From: Yersinia vastinensis | GTDB taxonomy: Bacteria > Pseudomonadota > Gammaproteobacteria > Enterobacterales > Enterobacteriaceae | DNA length: 64,000 bases | Reading direction: 5' to 3' | NCBI RefSeq assembly: GCF_902726565.1 | Contig: NZ_CACVAF010000011.1 | Location: 1 to 64,000, forward strand | Part shown: positions 19,892-28,568 of the stretch, piece by piece | Numbering within the stretch: the stretch's first letter is position 1 | Layout of the letters: every line of letters begins with the position of its first letter | Program-made: the position numbers and the translations under genes | The notes under the pieces: model-generated | What the model saw: the letters and a program-made list of their open reading frames with translations, nothing else | Database searches by the model: none | What the model was told of the DNA's origin: nothing

Positions 19892-20815
19892 ATGTATCAC
19901 TTGCGTGTGCCCATAACAGAACAAGAACTCAAAGATTATTATCAATTCCGTTGGGAAATGTTACGCAAGCCGTTGCACCAACCTGTTGGTTCAGAAAAAG
20001 ATGCCTACGACGCGATGGCCCACCATCAAATGGTCGTAGATGAACAGGGTAAGCCTGTTGCTATTGGTCGTTTGTATATCAATGCTGATAATGAAGCTGC
20101 TATTCGTTTTTTGGCGGTCGATCCCGCTGTTCGCGGTAAAGGCTTAGGGACGTTGGTCGCGATGACCTTAGAATCAGTCGCGCGCCAGGAAGGGGTAAAG
20201 CGGGTTGTGTGTAGCGCGCGTGAAGATGCCGTTGATTTCTTTGCTAAGTTGGGTTTTGTCAGTCAGGGCGAGATAACTGCCCCACAGACAACACCCGTGC
20301 GCCACTTTTTAATGATTAAACCGGTCGTGACGATGGATGACATCCTGCATCGGCCCGATTGGTGTGGTCAATTGCAACAAGCGTGGTATGACCATATCCC
20401 ACTCAGTGAGAAAATGGGCGTGCGTATCAGCCAATACACTGGCCAGCGATTTGTCACGACAATGCCTGAAGCTGGTAATCAAAATCCTCACCATACCTTA
20501 TTTGCAGGTAGCCTTTTCTCATTGGCGACGTTAACAGGTTGGGGGTTAATTTGGTTACTGCTGCGTGAGCGTCATTTGGGGGGCACAATTATTCTTGCTG
20601 ATGCCCACATTCGCTATAAAGCGCCGATTACTGGGCGGCCAAGAGCGGTTGCTGAGCTGAGTTCACTAAGAGGAAGTCTGGATAGGCTGGCGCGTGGCCG
20701 TCGTGCTATTGTGCAACTAGATGTAAATTTATTTGGCGATGAAGACACGGGTTCTGTATTTTCTGGAACTTACATGGTCTTGCCCGTCGGTGAAGAAGAT
20801 GAAGAAGTTAACTGA
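19892..20815 (+). CDS. fabY: bifunctional GNAT/hotdog protein FabY (YiiD)
   Basis: A 307-aa protein made of an N-terminal GNAT acetyltransferase domain (residues about 1-145, acetyl-CoA loop [11 protein letters not shown]) and a C-terminal hotdog/thioesterase-like domain (about 155-300, with [18 protein letters not shown]). E. coli YiiD has been linked to fatty-acid synthesis initiation and named FabY; that role is taken from memory of the family. The E. coli product has about 17 additional N-terminal residues that are absent here. A hairpin follows at 20830-20852. Confidence 0.93.
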   Translation: MYHLRVPITEQELKDYYQFRWEMLRKPLHQPVGSEKDAYDAMAHHQMVVDEQGKPVAIGRLYINADNEAAIRFLAVDPAVRGKGLGTLVAMTLESVARQEGVKRVVCSAREDAVDFFAKLGFVSQGEITAPQTTPVRHFLMIKPVVTMDDILHRPDWCGQLQQAWYDHIPLSEKMGVRISQYTGQRFVTTMPEAGNQNPHHTLFAGSLFSLATLTGWGLIWLLLRERHLGGTIILADAHIRYKAPITGRPRAVAELSSLRGSLDRLARGRRAIVQLDVNLFGDEDTGSVFSGTYMVLPVGEEDEEVN

Positions 20816-20829
20816 TTTTTATACTGACT

Positions 20830-20852
20830 CGCTCATTGATAACAGATGAGCG
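20830..20852 (+). terminator. fabY terminator-like hairpin
   Basis: CGCTCAT and ATGAGCG pair around a 9-nt loop and are followed by GGTATTTATTTT, 14 nt after the fabY stop. Confidence 0.5.
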
Positions 20853-20982
20853 GGTATTTATTTTCATCTGTTACTGTATTTTTAAACAAAATGTGGATTA
20901 TTCTCTAGATATAATATCCGCGTAATGTTTATTTACGTGTTAAGTCAAATAAAAAAGAAATCTTTAAGAAATATATTCACTC

Positions 20983-21135
20983 ATGTTTTTTATAAAGCGC
21001 GGAATAATTGCCAGTGTTATTTGCATAATAATAGCTATTGTAGTCTTCCCGTACACCATCATCACTGATGACTTGTTAATAATACTTGGTATTTTACTTC
21101 TTAAGTCCTCTTGTAATAAGCATACCATTATTTAA
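20983..21135 (+). CDS. possible 50-aa hydrophobic small protein
   Basis: An ATG-initiated frame in the AT-rich stretch after fabY encodes 50 residues. They form two hydrophobic segments (about 7-24, IIASVICIIIAIVV; 31-40, LLIILGILLL) separated by a short turn with DD. No good Shine-Dalgarno precedes it, and I do not recognise a family. It could be chance in AT-rich DNA. The rest of 20816-21340 shows no other gene. Confidence 0.3.
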   Translation: MFFIKRGIIASVICIIIAIVVFPYTIITDDLLIILGILLLKSSCNKHTII

Positions 21136-21340
21136 TTGGTTATTGATAGTTTCAATTAAATTTTCAAAAACTGTACGAACAATAGTGCTTACGTAAATAG
21201 AGTAAATAATACACTAGACGATAGCCGATGATCGTTATTTAATGGCACAATAATCATTGTTAATTCCGGCTCGATGTTAATTATTCAGCTTTAATGATTA
21301 TTATATTTCTTGTTATTAATAAGATATAGGAGTAAATAAA

Positions 21341-21586
21341 ATGAATAAAGACTGGCATAGACAAGAAATTCTGGCAGCGATACGCAAGAAGAAAGGCTCT
21401 CTCTCTGCTTTATCTAGAGAAAGTGGATTATCACCCGGTACGCTCTCTAATGCACTGACACGCCCATGGCCAAAAGGTGAAATGATTATTGCAAAAGCGA
21501 TAGGCATTTCTCCCGAAGAAATATGGCCTAGCAGATTTATTGATTATAGTGGATGCACCATTATAAGAAGGATAAGAAAAAATTAA
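21341..21586 (+). CDS. Ner/SfsB-like winged-helix DNA-binding regulator
   Basis: An 81-aa DNA-binding protein of the Ner family (phage Mu Ner; E. coli Nlp/SfsB). The match is to the family core: DWHRQEILAAIRKK, LSRESGLSPGTLSNAL (recognition helix) and RPWPKGEMIIAKAIG followed by EIWPSR. A TAGGAG ribosome-binding site precedes the ATG. It ends 18 nt before the first of three tandem PAS-LuxR genes in the same direction, so it may be co-transcribed with them and act on the same locus. Confidence 0.85.
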   Translation: MNKDWHRQEILAAIRKKKGSLSALSRESGLSPGTLSNALTRPWPKGEMIIAKAIGISPEEIWPSRFIDYSGCTIIRRIRKN

Positions 21587-21604
21587 ATATTGAAGGAATA
21601 TATA

Positions 21605-22291
21605 ATGAAAGAAAAGCTATTAAAGTCAATTGAAATGCTAATAAGGTTTTGGGAGAACAGCTCAGAATATTGGGGGGTAAAGGATAATCAATCACGGTTT
21701 GTTTATGCAAATCGTAGAGTTAATAAATTATTTAATGTCCCTGATAAATATTGTTTAGAAGGCCGATTAGATGGTGAGATTCCAACCCCCTCAGCCGAGT
21801 TTCAAGAAGAATTTCAGGCACATGATCGCAAGGTCGAATTATTGCAAGATCGAGTAACATCCGTTGATATACAGCTATATGATGGCAACTCATATTTTAC
21901 ACCTTACTTCTGTGATAAATACCCACTCATAGATGAAAATGGCGTGTCACAGGGTATAATTTTTCACGGTAGACCTGTAACAGATACGATATTATCCCGT
22001 TTAAATAAGATAAAAGTCCCTACATCACTTATTTTTACCCCCCCTTCTGATCTTTTCTCAAAAAGAGAGTGGGAAGTACTATTTTATATTTTGCATTCAT
22101 TTTCAAGTACAGAGATTGCTAAAAAACTCCATTTATCACCAAGAACCGTGGGTAATATCATCCAAAATATCTATAGAAAATCGGATGTTTCGAGTAAGCG
22201 GCAGATGGTCGATTATTGTTATGAAAACAAAATCAATAATTATGTACCTCAAAGTTTTTTTGAATACTCAGGATCCTTCCCACTTATGTAA
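21605..22291 (+). CDS. PAS-LuxR type regulator, tandem paralogue 1
   Basis: 228 aa with a PAS-like sensor domain (about residues 15-135, WENSSEYWGVKDNQSRFVYANR at the start) and a C-terminal LuxR/GerE helix-turn-helix (about 150-210, KREWEVLFYILHSFSSTEIAKKLHLS). There is no acyl-homoserine-lactone-binding domain, so this is a PAS-type LuxR orphan like the clusters in Photorhabdus. The start at 21605 has AAGGA seven bases upstream; an in-frame TTG at 21590 was rejected. The C-terminal FFEYSGSFPLM is shared by all three paralogues. The signal and targets are unknown. Confidence 0.85.
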   Translation: MKEKLLKSIEMLIRFWENSSEYWGVKDNQSRFVYANRRVNKLFNVPDKYCLEGRLDGEIPTPSAEFQEEFQAHDRKVELLQDRVTSVDIQLYDGNSYFTPYFCDKYPLIDENGVSQGIIFHGRPVTDTILSRLNKIKVPTSLIFTPPSDLFSKREWEVLFYILHSFSSTEIAKKLHLSPRTVGNIIQNIYRKSDVSSKRQMVDYCYENKINNYVPQSFFEYSGSFPLM

Positions 22292-22319
22292 GGAAAATTT
22301 AAAATTAAGAGGACAATAC

Positions 22320-23006
22320 ATGGAAAAGTCACTGTTAGACTCGCTTAAAATGCTCATCCCATTCTGGGAAAGTAGCTCAGAAGCTTGGGGAGTAAAGGAC
22401 AATAAATCTGTATTCATCTATGCAAACGATAGGTTCGGTGAGTTATTAGGTTTGCCGGATAAATTTAATGTTGAAGGGAGATTAGATGGGGAGCTTCCTG
22501 CACCAACAGCAGAGTTTCAAGCTGAGTTCCAAGAGCATGACCGCCAAGCCATTTTATCGCAAGAACGCGCAACAACAATTGAAATACACGCTTTTGAACG
22601 ACGAACTTATTTTCAGCCCTATTTCTGCGATAAATATCCATTAATAGATGAAAATGGCCTATCCCAAGGGCTTATTTTTCATGCCAGACCAGTACAAGAT
22701 ATAATATTGACTCATTTAAATAAAATAAAAGTCCCAACATCTCTTATCTTTACCCCACCATCAGAGTCATTCTCAAAAAGAGAGTGGGAAGTACTTTTTT
22801 ATATTCTACATTCATTTTCAAGTAGCGAAATTGCTAATAAACTCCATTTGTCATCACGTACTGTCTGTAATATTACCCAAAAAATATACAGTAAAGCGGG
22901 TGTGACCAGTAAAAAGCAGCTAGTAGAATATTGCTATGAAAAGAAAATCAATAACTACGTTCCGCAGAGTTTCTTTGAATACTCAGGATCTTTTCCACTG
23001 ATGTAG
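22320..23006 (+). CDS. PAS-LuxR type regulator, tandem paralogue 2
   Basis: Same 228-aa architecture as its neighbours: PAS-like domain with SSEAWGVKDNKSVFIYAND and the DKYPLIDENG motif, then a GerE-type HTH. The start at 22320 follows AGAGGA; a longer in-frame opening from 22116 overlaps paralogue 1 and is not credible. Its last 128 nt before the stop region (22872-22999) are identical to those of paralogue 3, while the PAS region differs clearly, which points to gene conversion or recent unequal exchange confined to the HTH end. Confidence 0.85.
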   Translation: MEKSLLDSLKMLIPFWESSSEAWGVKDNKSVFIYANDRFGELLGLPDKFNVEGRLDGELPAPTAEFQAEFQEHDRQAILSQERATTIEIHAFERRTYFQPYFCDKYPLIDENGLSQGLIFHARPVQDIILTHLNKIKVPTSLIFTPPSESFSKREWEVLFYILHSFSSSEIANKLHLSSRTVCNITQKIYSKAGVTSKKQLVEYCYEKKINNYVPQSFFEYSGSFPLM

Positions 23007-23041
23007 GATAAGGCGTATTTTAATTTAGGAGAGAAATATCA

Positions 23042-23728
23042 ATGGATAAGACACTGTTAAACTCTCTCGAAACATTAATACGGTTTTGGGAGAATAGTTC
23101 TGAACCATGGGGAGCACGGGATAACCAATCAAGATTTATTTACTCAAATAAGGAGAACAATAAATTAATGGGATTACCTGATAAGTATAGTGTAGAGGGG
23201 CAGTTAGATGGCGAGCTTCCTACTCTGATATCGGAGTTTCAAACTGAATTTCAGGCACATGACCGTAAAGTTGAATTATCACAGGATCGAATAACCTCTG
23301 CTGAAATTCATAAGTGGTATGGACGTTCCTATTTTCAACCTAAGTTCTGCGATAAATACCCATTGATAGATAAAAATGGAATTTCTCAAGGGGTCATTTT
23401 CCATGTACGACCAGTGGAAGATACAATTTTAACGCATTTAGATAAAATAAAAGTACCAACATCACTGATATTTACCCCTCCATCTGATTTGTTCACTAAA
23501 AGAGAATGGGAGGTGTTGTTTTATATTTTACATACCTTTTCAAGTAAAGAGATCGCTAAAAAACTCCATTTATCATCACGAACAGTCTGTAACATTACCC
23601 AAAAAATATACAGTAAAGCGGGTGTGACCAGTAAAAAGCAGCTAGTAGAATATTGCTATGAAAAGAAAATCAATAACTACGTTCCGCAGAGTTTCTTTGA
23701 ATACTCAGGATCTTTTCCACTAATGTAG
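23042..23728 (+). CDS. PAS-LuxR type regulator, tandem paralogue 3
   Basis: Third 228-aa copy, start ATG at 23042 after TAGGAG. Its PAS-like domain differs most in the putative ligand pocket region (HKWYGRSYFQPKFCDKYPL), while the HTH (SSKEIAKKLHLSSRTVCNITQKIYSKAGV) matches paralogue 2. The locus ends at a hairpin (23738-23769). The three genes have 28- and 35-nt gaps and their own ribosome-binding sites, consistent with one mRNA. The products may form homo- or heterodimers; this is inference. Confidence 0.85.
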   Translation: MDKTLLNSLETLIRFWENSSEPWGARDNQSRFIYSNKENNKLMGLPDKYSVEGQLDGELPTLISEFQTEFQAHDRKVELSQDRITSAEIHKWYGRSYFQPKFCDKYPLIDKNGISQGVIFHVRPVEDTILTHLDKIKVPTSLIFTPPSDLFTKREWEVLFYILHTFSSKEIAKKLHLSSRTVCNITQKIYSKAGVTSKKQLVEYCYEKKINNYVPQSFFEYSGSFPLM

Positions 23729-23737
23729 GATTTTTAT

Positions 23738-23775
23738 GCCGATTACGCATATTCTTTCACGCAATCGGCGGTTTT
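23738..23775 (+). terminator. terminator after the PAS-LuxR cluster
   Basis: GCCGATT and AATCGGC form a stem with a long loop, followed by GGTTTTA, 9 nt after the stop of paralogue 3. Confidence 0.55.
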
Positions 23776-23822
23776 ACTCAACACCACGTAGAAGTCAGCT
23801 AAAAGAGACTCCGCAAGCCGCT

Positions 23823-25532
23823 TTATTGCCCCGCTACGCTATGTACTTCACCATGTTGCATCGTTTGATTAACGTGCTGCCCGTGGCTATCTGTGGCTTC
23901 TAGAGAGCCACTAACAGTTGGTTTCAACGGTGTATCTGCGACCAAATTACCCTTTATCTGTAATTTCAGATTACCAAGCCCTTGTAGTGGTAATGCTGGC
24001 CAGCCCCAGTTTTGCAGAATATTAAGGTCAACGGAACGGCCAGTCAGCGCCAGAGATAAGTTCCGTGCTGGTGTTTGATCAATATCACCACTAGCCTCAA
24101 GTAACCCCTCTTTGGTGAAAGCACTTAAATCACTAAATGTAATTTGCTGTTCATTGGCACTCAAAGCAAGTGATGGACGGCGCACATCATTTTTATTAAA
24201 TGTCGCATTTCCAGCATTCAACATCAGTGAACCAGACCACATACCCCACTGATGATTTTTTGCCAATTGTAAGTTAGATCCTGCGGCATCCAGCGACGTA
24301 ATCTGGAACGGGAAGTCAGGGCTAATATCAATTAACAAGTTACGGTTAGCACTTAATTTACCAACGTATACCTCTGACAGCCAATTAGGCAGTGTCTGTT
24401 GCCATTGCTGTTTCCAATCGGCAGGCAGGGTATAAACCAACGCAACCAGCGTTAATTCATCCAGTTGTAGGCGATGGGTCTCTCGCGCCCAACTCCCCTG
24501 AGTTCTTAATAGACCATCCTGCCAGCGGGTTGAAAATTGGTTAATATTCACGCCAGCGGGTGATAAGGTAAATGTCGCAATCGGGTCAATCAGATGAACA
24601 TTACCTTTAATAATATCACCGGCATTAAAGGACAATTCCCCATCATCACTTTGCCAGTCACCTTGTTTGAAGGTGATATTTTTTAGCATCAAATCTAAAT
24701 CATTAAATGCCCAGTTTTTCCCTTCAACGCGCGCATCAATTAAATCGAAGCGTTTTAATGTGATTGGTGGCAGTTTTAAAAACGTATTCCAAACATCCTC
24801 TAAGGTGGCTGGTGTTTGTAGGCGAATATTACTCAAGCGCAAGCGATCGACTAACCAACTACCGTCAGCCGATTGGCTCGCATTGCCAGTGAGTTCCCCT
24901 TGTGCAATATCGGCCCCAAAATTATTCAGCGTAAGTGCATTTTGCTGTATTGAACCTTGCAGATAAAGTTGCTGGGCGGTGATGCCATTAATGTTCAACG
25001 AACCCGCACTGAATTGAAATTGGGCATTTTCGCCTAAGCTATTACCCGGCATAGGTTGCCAAGGGACAAGGCCACCATTCACTTGCTGGCCGACAACTTT
25101 CCACTGGCCAGTCGCGCTTTTTGGCTCAATTGTGGTATTCAGGGCCATATTAGTCAGCTGTAAAGTATCAGCCTGCAACGGTAATGGTGATGTGCTGTTA
25201 TTCAGCGTTAAGTTGCCATTTTGCAACGTCAGGCTGAGAAGATGGCGAGGTTCGGTTAGTTGCCGCCAACTCAAACCAAAGAGGGCCTTTTGTGCAACAA
25301 GGAAAGGTGGCTGATTGGCGCGGCCCAAAGTGACATCAGTAAAACTGATTTGCCCAGGTTGGGACCATGAGTGATCTATTTTCCCCAGAGAGAGGCGATA
25401 TTCGCTGTTATCACTAACCCAACGGCTGAACCAGCCAGCAGCCCAACTGGTCTGAAGTAATACGTAACACAGCACTACAGACAGCACCAGTAGCAATAAT
25501 AACGTTAGCAGCACTTTCCCGAGAAATTTCAT
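23823..25532 (-). CDS. yicH: AsmA-family protein YicH
   Basis: Inner-membrane-anchored, periplasmic AsmA-like protein. This family is now linked to lipid transport and outer-membrane homeostasis; YicH itself is little studied. The 569-aa product has one N-terminal membrane anchor (residues about 4-26, GKVLLTLLLLLVLSVVL) and a long beta-rich periplasmic part with repeated LNN/LQL-type strands. The start at 25532 (MKFLGK) matches E. coli YicH; the upstream in-frame ATG would add 24 residues. It follows xanP as in E. coli. Confidence 0.93.
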   Translation of the reverse strand: MKFLGKVLLTLLLLLVLSVVLCYVLLQTSWAAGWFSRWVSDNSEYRLSLGKIDHSWSQPGQISFTDVTLGRANQPPFLVAQKALFGLSWRQLTEPRHLLSLTLQNGNLTLNNSTSPLPLQADTLQLTNMALNTTIEPKSATGQWKVVGQQVNGGLVPWQPMPGNSLGENAQFQFSAGSLNINGITAQQLYLQGSIQQNALTLNNFGADIAQGELTGNASQSADGSWLVDRLRLSNIRLQTPATLEDVWNTFLKLPPITLKRFDLIDARVEGKNWAFNDLDLMLKNITFKQGDWQSDDGELSFNAGDIIKGNVHLIDPIATFTLSPAGVNINQFSTRWQDGLLRTQGSWARETHRLQLDELTLVALVYTLPADWKQQWQQTLPNWLSEVYVGKLSANRNLLIDISPDFPFQITSLDAAGSNLQLAKNHQWGMWSGSLMLNAGNATFNKNDVRRPSLALSANEQQITFSDLSAFTKEGLLEASGDIDQTPARNLSLALTGRSVDLNILQNWGWPALPLQGLGNLKLQIKGNLVADTPLKPTVSGSLEATDSHGQHVNQTMQHGEVHSVAGQ

Positions 25533-25619
25533 CCGGTTTTTCCACGCCTGTCGGTATACGGAACCCTGTTTATGCCGCAAATTGTCCATTAGCTCAATAG
25601 ACAATCAGTTATCGGAGCA

Positions 25620-25656
25620 TAAAAAAATGGCCGGTATCATTTACGACCGGCCATTT
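25620..25656 (-). terminator. xanP terminator
   Basis: AAATGGCCGGT and ACCGGCCATTT pair; read on the minus strand the stem is followed by seven T residues, 22 nt after the xanP stop. Confidence 0.85.
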
Positions 25657-25678
25657 CAGTGATGCGTGAACGAAAAGA

Positions 25679-27064
25679 TTATTTTTCTTGTGGGAAGAGG
25701 AGGTTAAGTACAATGGCAGTAATACCACCGGCCGCAATCCCAGAAGAAAGTAAAGTTTTGACCCAGTCAGGAGCAAATTGCAGAATCAATGGCTGTTGTG
25801 CCACACCCATGCCAACTGCCAATGATAGCGCCATAATCATAATCGCGCGGCGATTAAGGGTCTCACGTGACACGATACGCACGCCGGAGGCTGCAATGGT
25901 GCCGAACATCACGAGAGTTGCGCCGCCCAGTACAGGCTCAGGAATATGTTGCACAAATCCCGCCACTGCTGGGAATAAACCCAGAACAATTAGCATCAGT
26001 GCCACAACAAAACCGACATAACGGCTGGCAACCCCAGTCAACTGGATCACGCCATTGTTCTGACCGAAACAGGAGTTAGGGAAGGTGTTGAACACGGCTG
26101 ATAACATGGAATTCAAGCCATTCGCCAAGACACCGCCTTTCAGGCGCTTCATATACAGCGGGCCATGTACCGGTTGCTCTGATACATCGGAGGTCGCCGT
26201 AATGTCTCCAATGGTTTCAAGTGAGGTCACCATGAAGATAAGCATCAGGGGGATCAGCAGATTCCAGTCAAAAGACAGGCCATAATACAGCGGTGTTGGG
26301 ATAGTAATCAGAGCGGTGTCGACGACTGGGCGACTTTCCGGCAACATGCCCAGCGTCCAAGCCAACAGATACCCCACCGCCATGGCGATAACTAAAGAGG
26401 CTACACGCAGATACGGGTTGCGCTGGCGATTGAGTAAAATAATGACTAACAACACTGCGCCGGCTAATAACAGATTTTTCGGGGCACCAAAGGTATGGTC
26501 GCTCATCGCACCATAACCACCGCCAATAGATGTTAGCCCAACCTGAATTAATGACAGACCGATAATCATCACTACAATACCGGAAACCAACGGCGTGATA
26601 ATTCGGCGTGCCAGATGCAGGAAGCGGGAGAGGATGATTTCAGTGCAGGATGCGACCATTAAAGTGCCGAACAACGCAGCCATCATAGTCGGGATATCTG
26701 CCCCACCATTTTTTAGTGCCAGTCCCCCCATGATCAGTGGAGAAACAAAGTTAAAGCTCGTGCCCTGAATCGATAACAAACCTGAGCCAACTGGCCCCCA
26801 GGTTTTAATTTGTAACAGTGATGCCAGACCGGATGCAAACAGCGACATACTGATAATCCGTTGGGTATCTTCCGCTGGCAATCCCAATGCCTGACAAATC
26901 AATAGGCCAGGAGTTATCACTGCGACAAACATGGCTAATAAGTGCTGGCAGGCGGCAAACAGTGTTTGGGCCAGTGGTGGGCGGTCTTCTAAGCGATAAA
27001 TAAGTTCACTAGGGCGAGTTGTTGCCTGTGATGGCGTATCAAGTTCGGCGGATTGCGTAGACAT
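25679..27064 (-). CDS. xanP: xanthine permease XanP
   Basis: Proton-coupled high-affinity xanthine transporter of the nucleobase-ascorbate (NAT/NCS2) family in the inner membrane. The 461-aa protein has the TM1 motif [12 protein letters not shown], the substrate-site region [20 protein letters not shown], and the NAT signature [19 protein letters not shown], with about 14 hydrophobic segments. The start at 27064 (MSTQSAELD) gives the family N-terminus. A near-consensus PurR box lies 54 nt upstream of the start codon. Confidence 0.96.
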   Translation of the reverse strand: MSTQSAELDTPSQATTRPSELIYRLEDRPPLAQTLFAACQHLLAMFVAVITPGLLICQALGLPAEDTQRIISMSLFASGLASLLQIKTWGPVGSGLLSIQGTSFNFVSPLIMGGLALKNGGADIPTMMAALFGTLMVASCTEIILSRFLHLARRIITPLVSGIVVMIIGLSLIQVGLTSIGGGYGAMSDHTFGAPKNLLLAGAVLLVIILLNRQRNPYLRVASLVIAMAVGYLLAWTLGMLPESRPVVDTALITIPTPLYYGLSFDWNLLIPLMLIFMVTSLETIGDITATSDVSEQPVHGPLYMKRLKGGVLANGLNSMLSAVFNTFPNSCFGQNNGVIQLTGVASRYVGFVVALMLIVLGLFPAVAGFVQHIPEPVLGGATLVMFGTIAASGVRIVSRETLNRRAIMIMALSLAVGMGVAQQPLILQFAPDWVKTLLSSGIAAGGITAIVLNLLFPQEK

Positions 27065-27117
27065 GGAGTGGCATTCCCGGATCGGCAAAGAGGGCATTTT
27101 AATGATCCGCTTCACAA

Positions 27118-27133
27118 AAGCAATCGGTTGCGC
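27118..27133. promoter_or_regulatory. PurR operator upstream of xanP
   Basis: AAGCAATCGGTTGCGC agrees with the PurR consensus ANGCAANCGNTTNCNT at all but the last base. It lies between divergent xanP and gltS, nearer xanP. Repression of a xanthine transporter by PurR with hypoxanthine or guanine is biologically sensible. Confidence 0.75.
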
Positions 27134-27301
27134 TGTATTTTGTTAAATATTTATCTCTGGCAAGATTCTCTTTTTTTCTATTACAAAACTTGTAATTCGT
27201 GGCGTTTTTTTTTCTAATCCCCTTCTACTATTTTGGCGTTTATTAAGGAACCGTCTAACGTCATATTTTTATTCGATATTTTAATCGCATGGAGTACCAA
27301 G

Positions 27302-28516
27302 ATGTTTCATCTCGATACCTATGGCACGCTTGTTGCGGCCTGTCTGGTTTTATTGTTAGGCCGAAAGCTCGTAAAAACCGTTCCTTTTCTCAAAAAGTAC
27401 ACTATTCCTGAACCGGTTGCCGGTGGGTTGCTGGTGGCTTTTATGCTGCTATTGATGCAAAAGACCCTCGGTTGGGAAATCAGTTTTGATATGTCGCTGA
27501 AAGATCCCTTGATGCTGGCATTCTTTGCAACTATTGGTCTAAATGCCAATCTGGCCAGTTTACGTGCTGGTGGAAAGGCCTTGGGCGTCTTCGTATTTGT
27601 CGTCGTCGGTTTACTCTTGATGCAGAACGCGATTGGTATTGCGCTCGCAAAATTGATGGGGTTAGACCCACTGATGGGGTTATTGGCCGGTTCAATTACG
27701 TTATCAGGTGGGCACGGCACGGGGGCTGCCTGGAGTAAAGTTTTCGTTGAGCGTTATGGCTTTGAAAATGCAACTGAAGTTGCCATGGCCTGCGCGACCT
27801 TTGGTCTCGTGCTGGGCGGATTAATTGGCGGCCCGGTTGCCCGCTATCTGGTCAAGCACTCTTCCACACCAGACGGTACACCGGAAGATAGCGAAGTGCC
27901 TTCCGCGTTTGAAAAACCTTCTGCCGGACGCATGATTACCTCGTTGGTATTGGTCGAAACCATCGCCATGATTGCCATTTGCTTAATGGTTGGCCAAGTG
28001 ATTGCCAGCGGGTTGCAGGGCACAATGTTTGAATTGCCGACCTTTGTCTGTGTGTTATTTGTTGGGGTTATCCTCAGCAACACATTGTCAACAATAGGTT
28101 TTTATAAGGTTTTTGATCGCGCGGTATCAATATTAGGTAACGTCAGTTTGTCACTGTTTCTGGCGATGGCACTGATGAGCTTGAAACTGTGGGAGTTGGC
28201 CTCGCTGGCACTGCCGATGCTCGTTATCCTGTCGGTTCAGGCATTGGCAATGGCGTTGTACGCTATTTTTGTCACTTATCGGCTGATGGGTAAAAACTAT
28301 GATGCAGCTGTGTTGGCGGCAGGGCATTGTGGTTTTGGTTTAGGTGCAACCCCCACCGCTATTGCCAATATGCAGGCAATAACTGACCGTTTTGGCCCGT
28401 CACATTTAGCTTTTTTGGTGGTACCAATGGTTGGCGCGTTCTTTATTGATATTGTTAACGTGATCGTGATTAAGCTTTATCTGTTGCTACCAATCTTCCC
28501 TGCAGTTGTGGGGTAA
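27302..28516 (+). CDS. gltS: sodium/glutamate symporter GltS
   Basis: Na+-coupled glutamate uptake in the inner membrane. The 404-aa product has two inverted halves, each with a reentrant-loop signature: LAGSITLSGGHGTGAAWSK (about residues 130-148) and AAGHCGFGLGATPTAIANM (about 338-356), and roughly ten membrane helices. The start at 27302 (MFHLDTYGTL) matches E. coli; a longer in-frame opening from 27233 lacks support. Convergent with recG across a strong two-way hairpin. Confidence 0.96.
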   Translation: MFHLDTYGTLVAACLVLLLGRKLVKTVPFLKKYTIPEPVAGGLLVAFMLLLMQKTLGWEISFDMSLKDPLMLAFFATIGLNANLASLRAGGKALGVFVFVVVGLLLMQNAIGIALAKLMGLDPLMGLLAGSITLSGGHGTGAAWSKVFVERYGFENATEVAMACATFGLVLGGLIGGPVARYLVKHSSTPDGTPEDSEVPSAFEKPSAGRMITSLVLVETIAMIAICLMVGQVIASGLQGTMFELPTFVCVLFVGVILSNTLSTIGFYKVFDRAVSILGNVSLSLFLAMALMSLKLWELASLALPMLVILSVQALAMALYAIFVTYRLMGKNYDAAVLAAGHCGFGLGATPTAIANMQAITDRFGPSHLAFLVVPMVGAFFIDIVNVIVIKLYLLLPIFPAVVG

Positions 28517-28523
28517 TTGGCAC

Positions 28524-28551
28524 CAAGGGCTGGTTTATTCACCAGCCCTTG
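28524..28551. terminator. bidirectional terminator between gltS and recG
   Basis: CAAGGGCTGG and CCAGCCCTTG form a perfect 10-bp stem around an 8-nt loop, 7 nt after the gltS stop and 17 nt before the recG stop. Confidence 0.8.
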
Positions 28552-28568
28552 ACTCATTAATTAAATAG

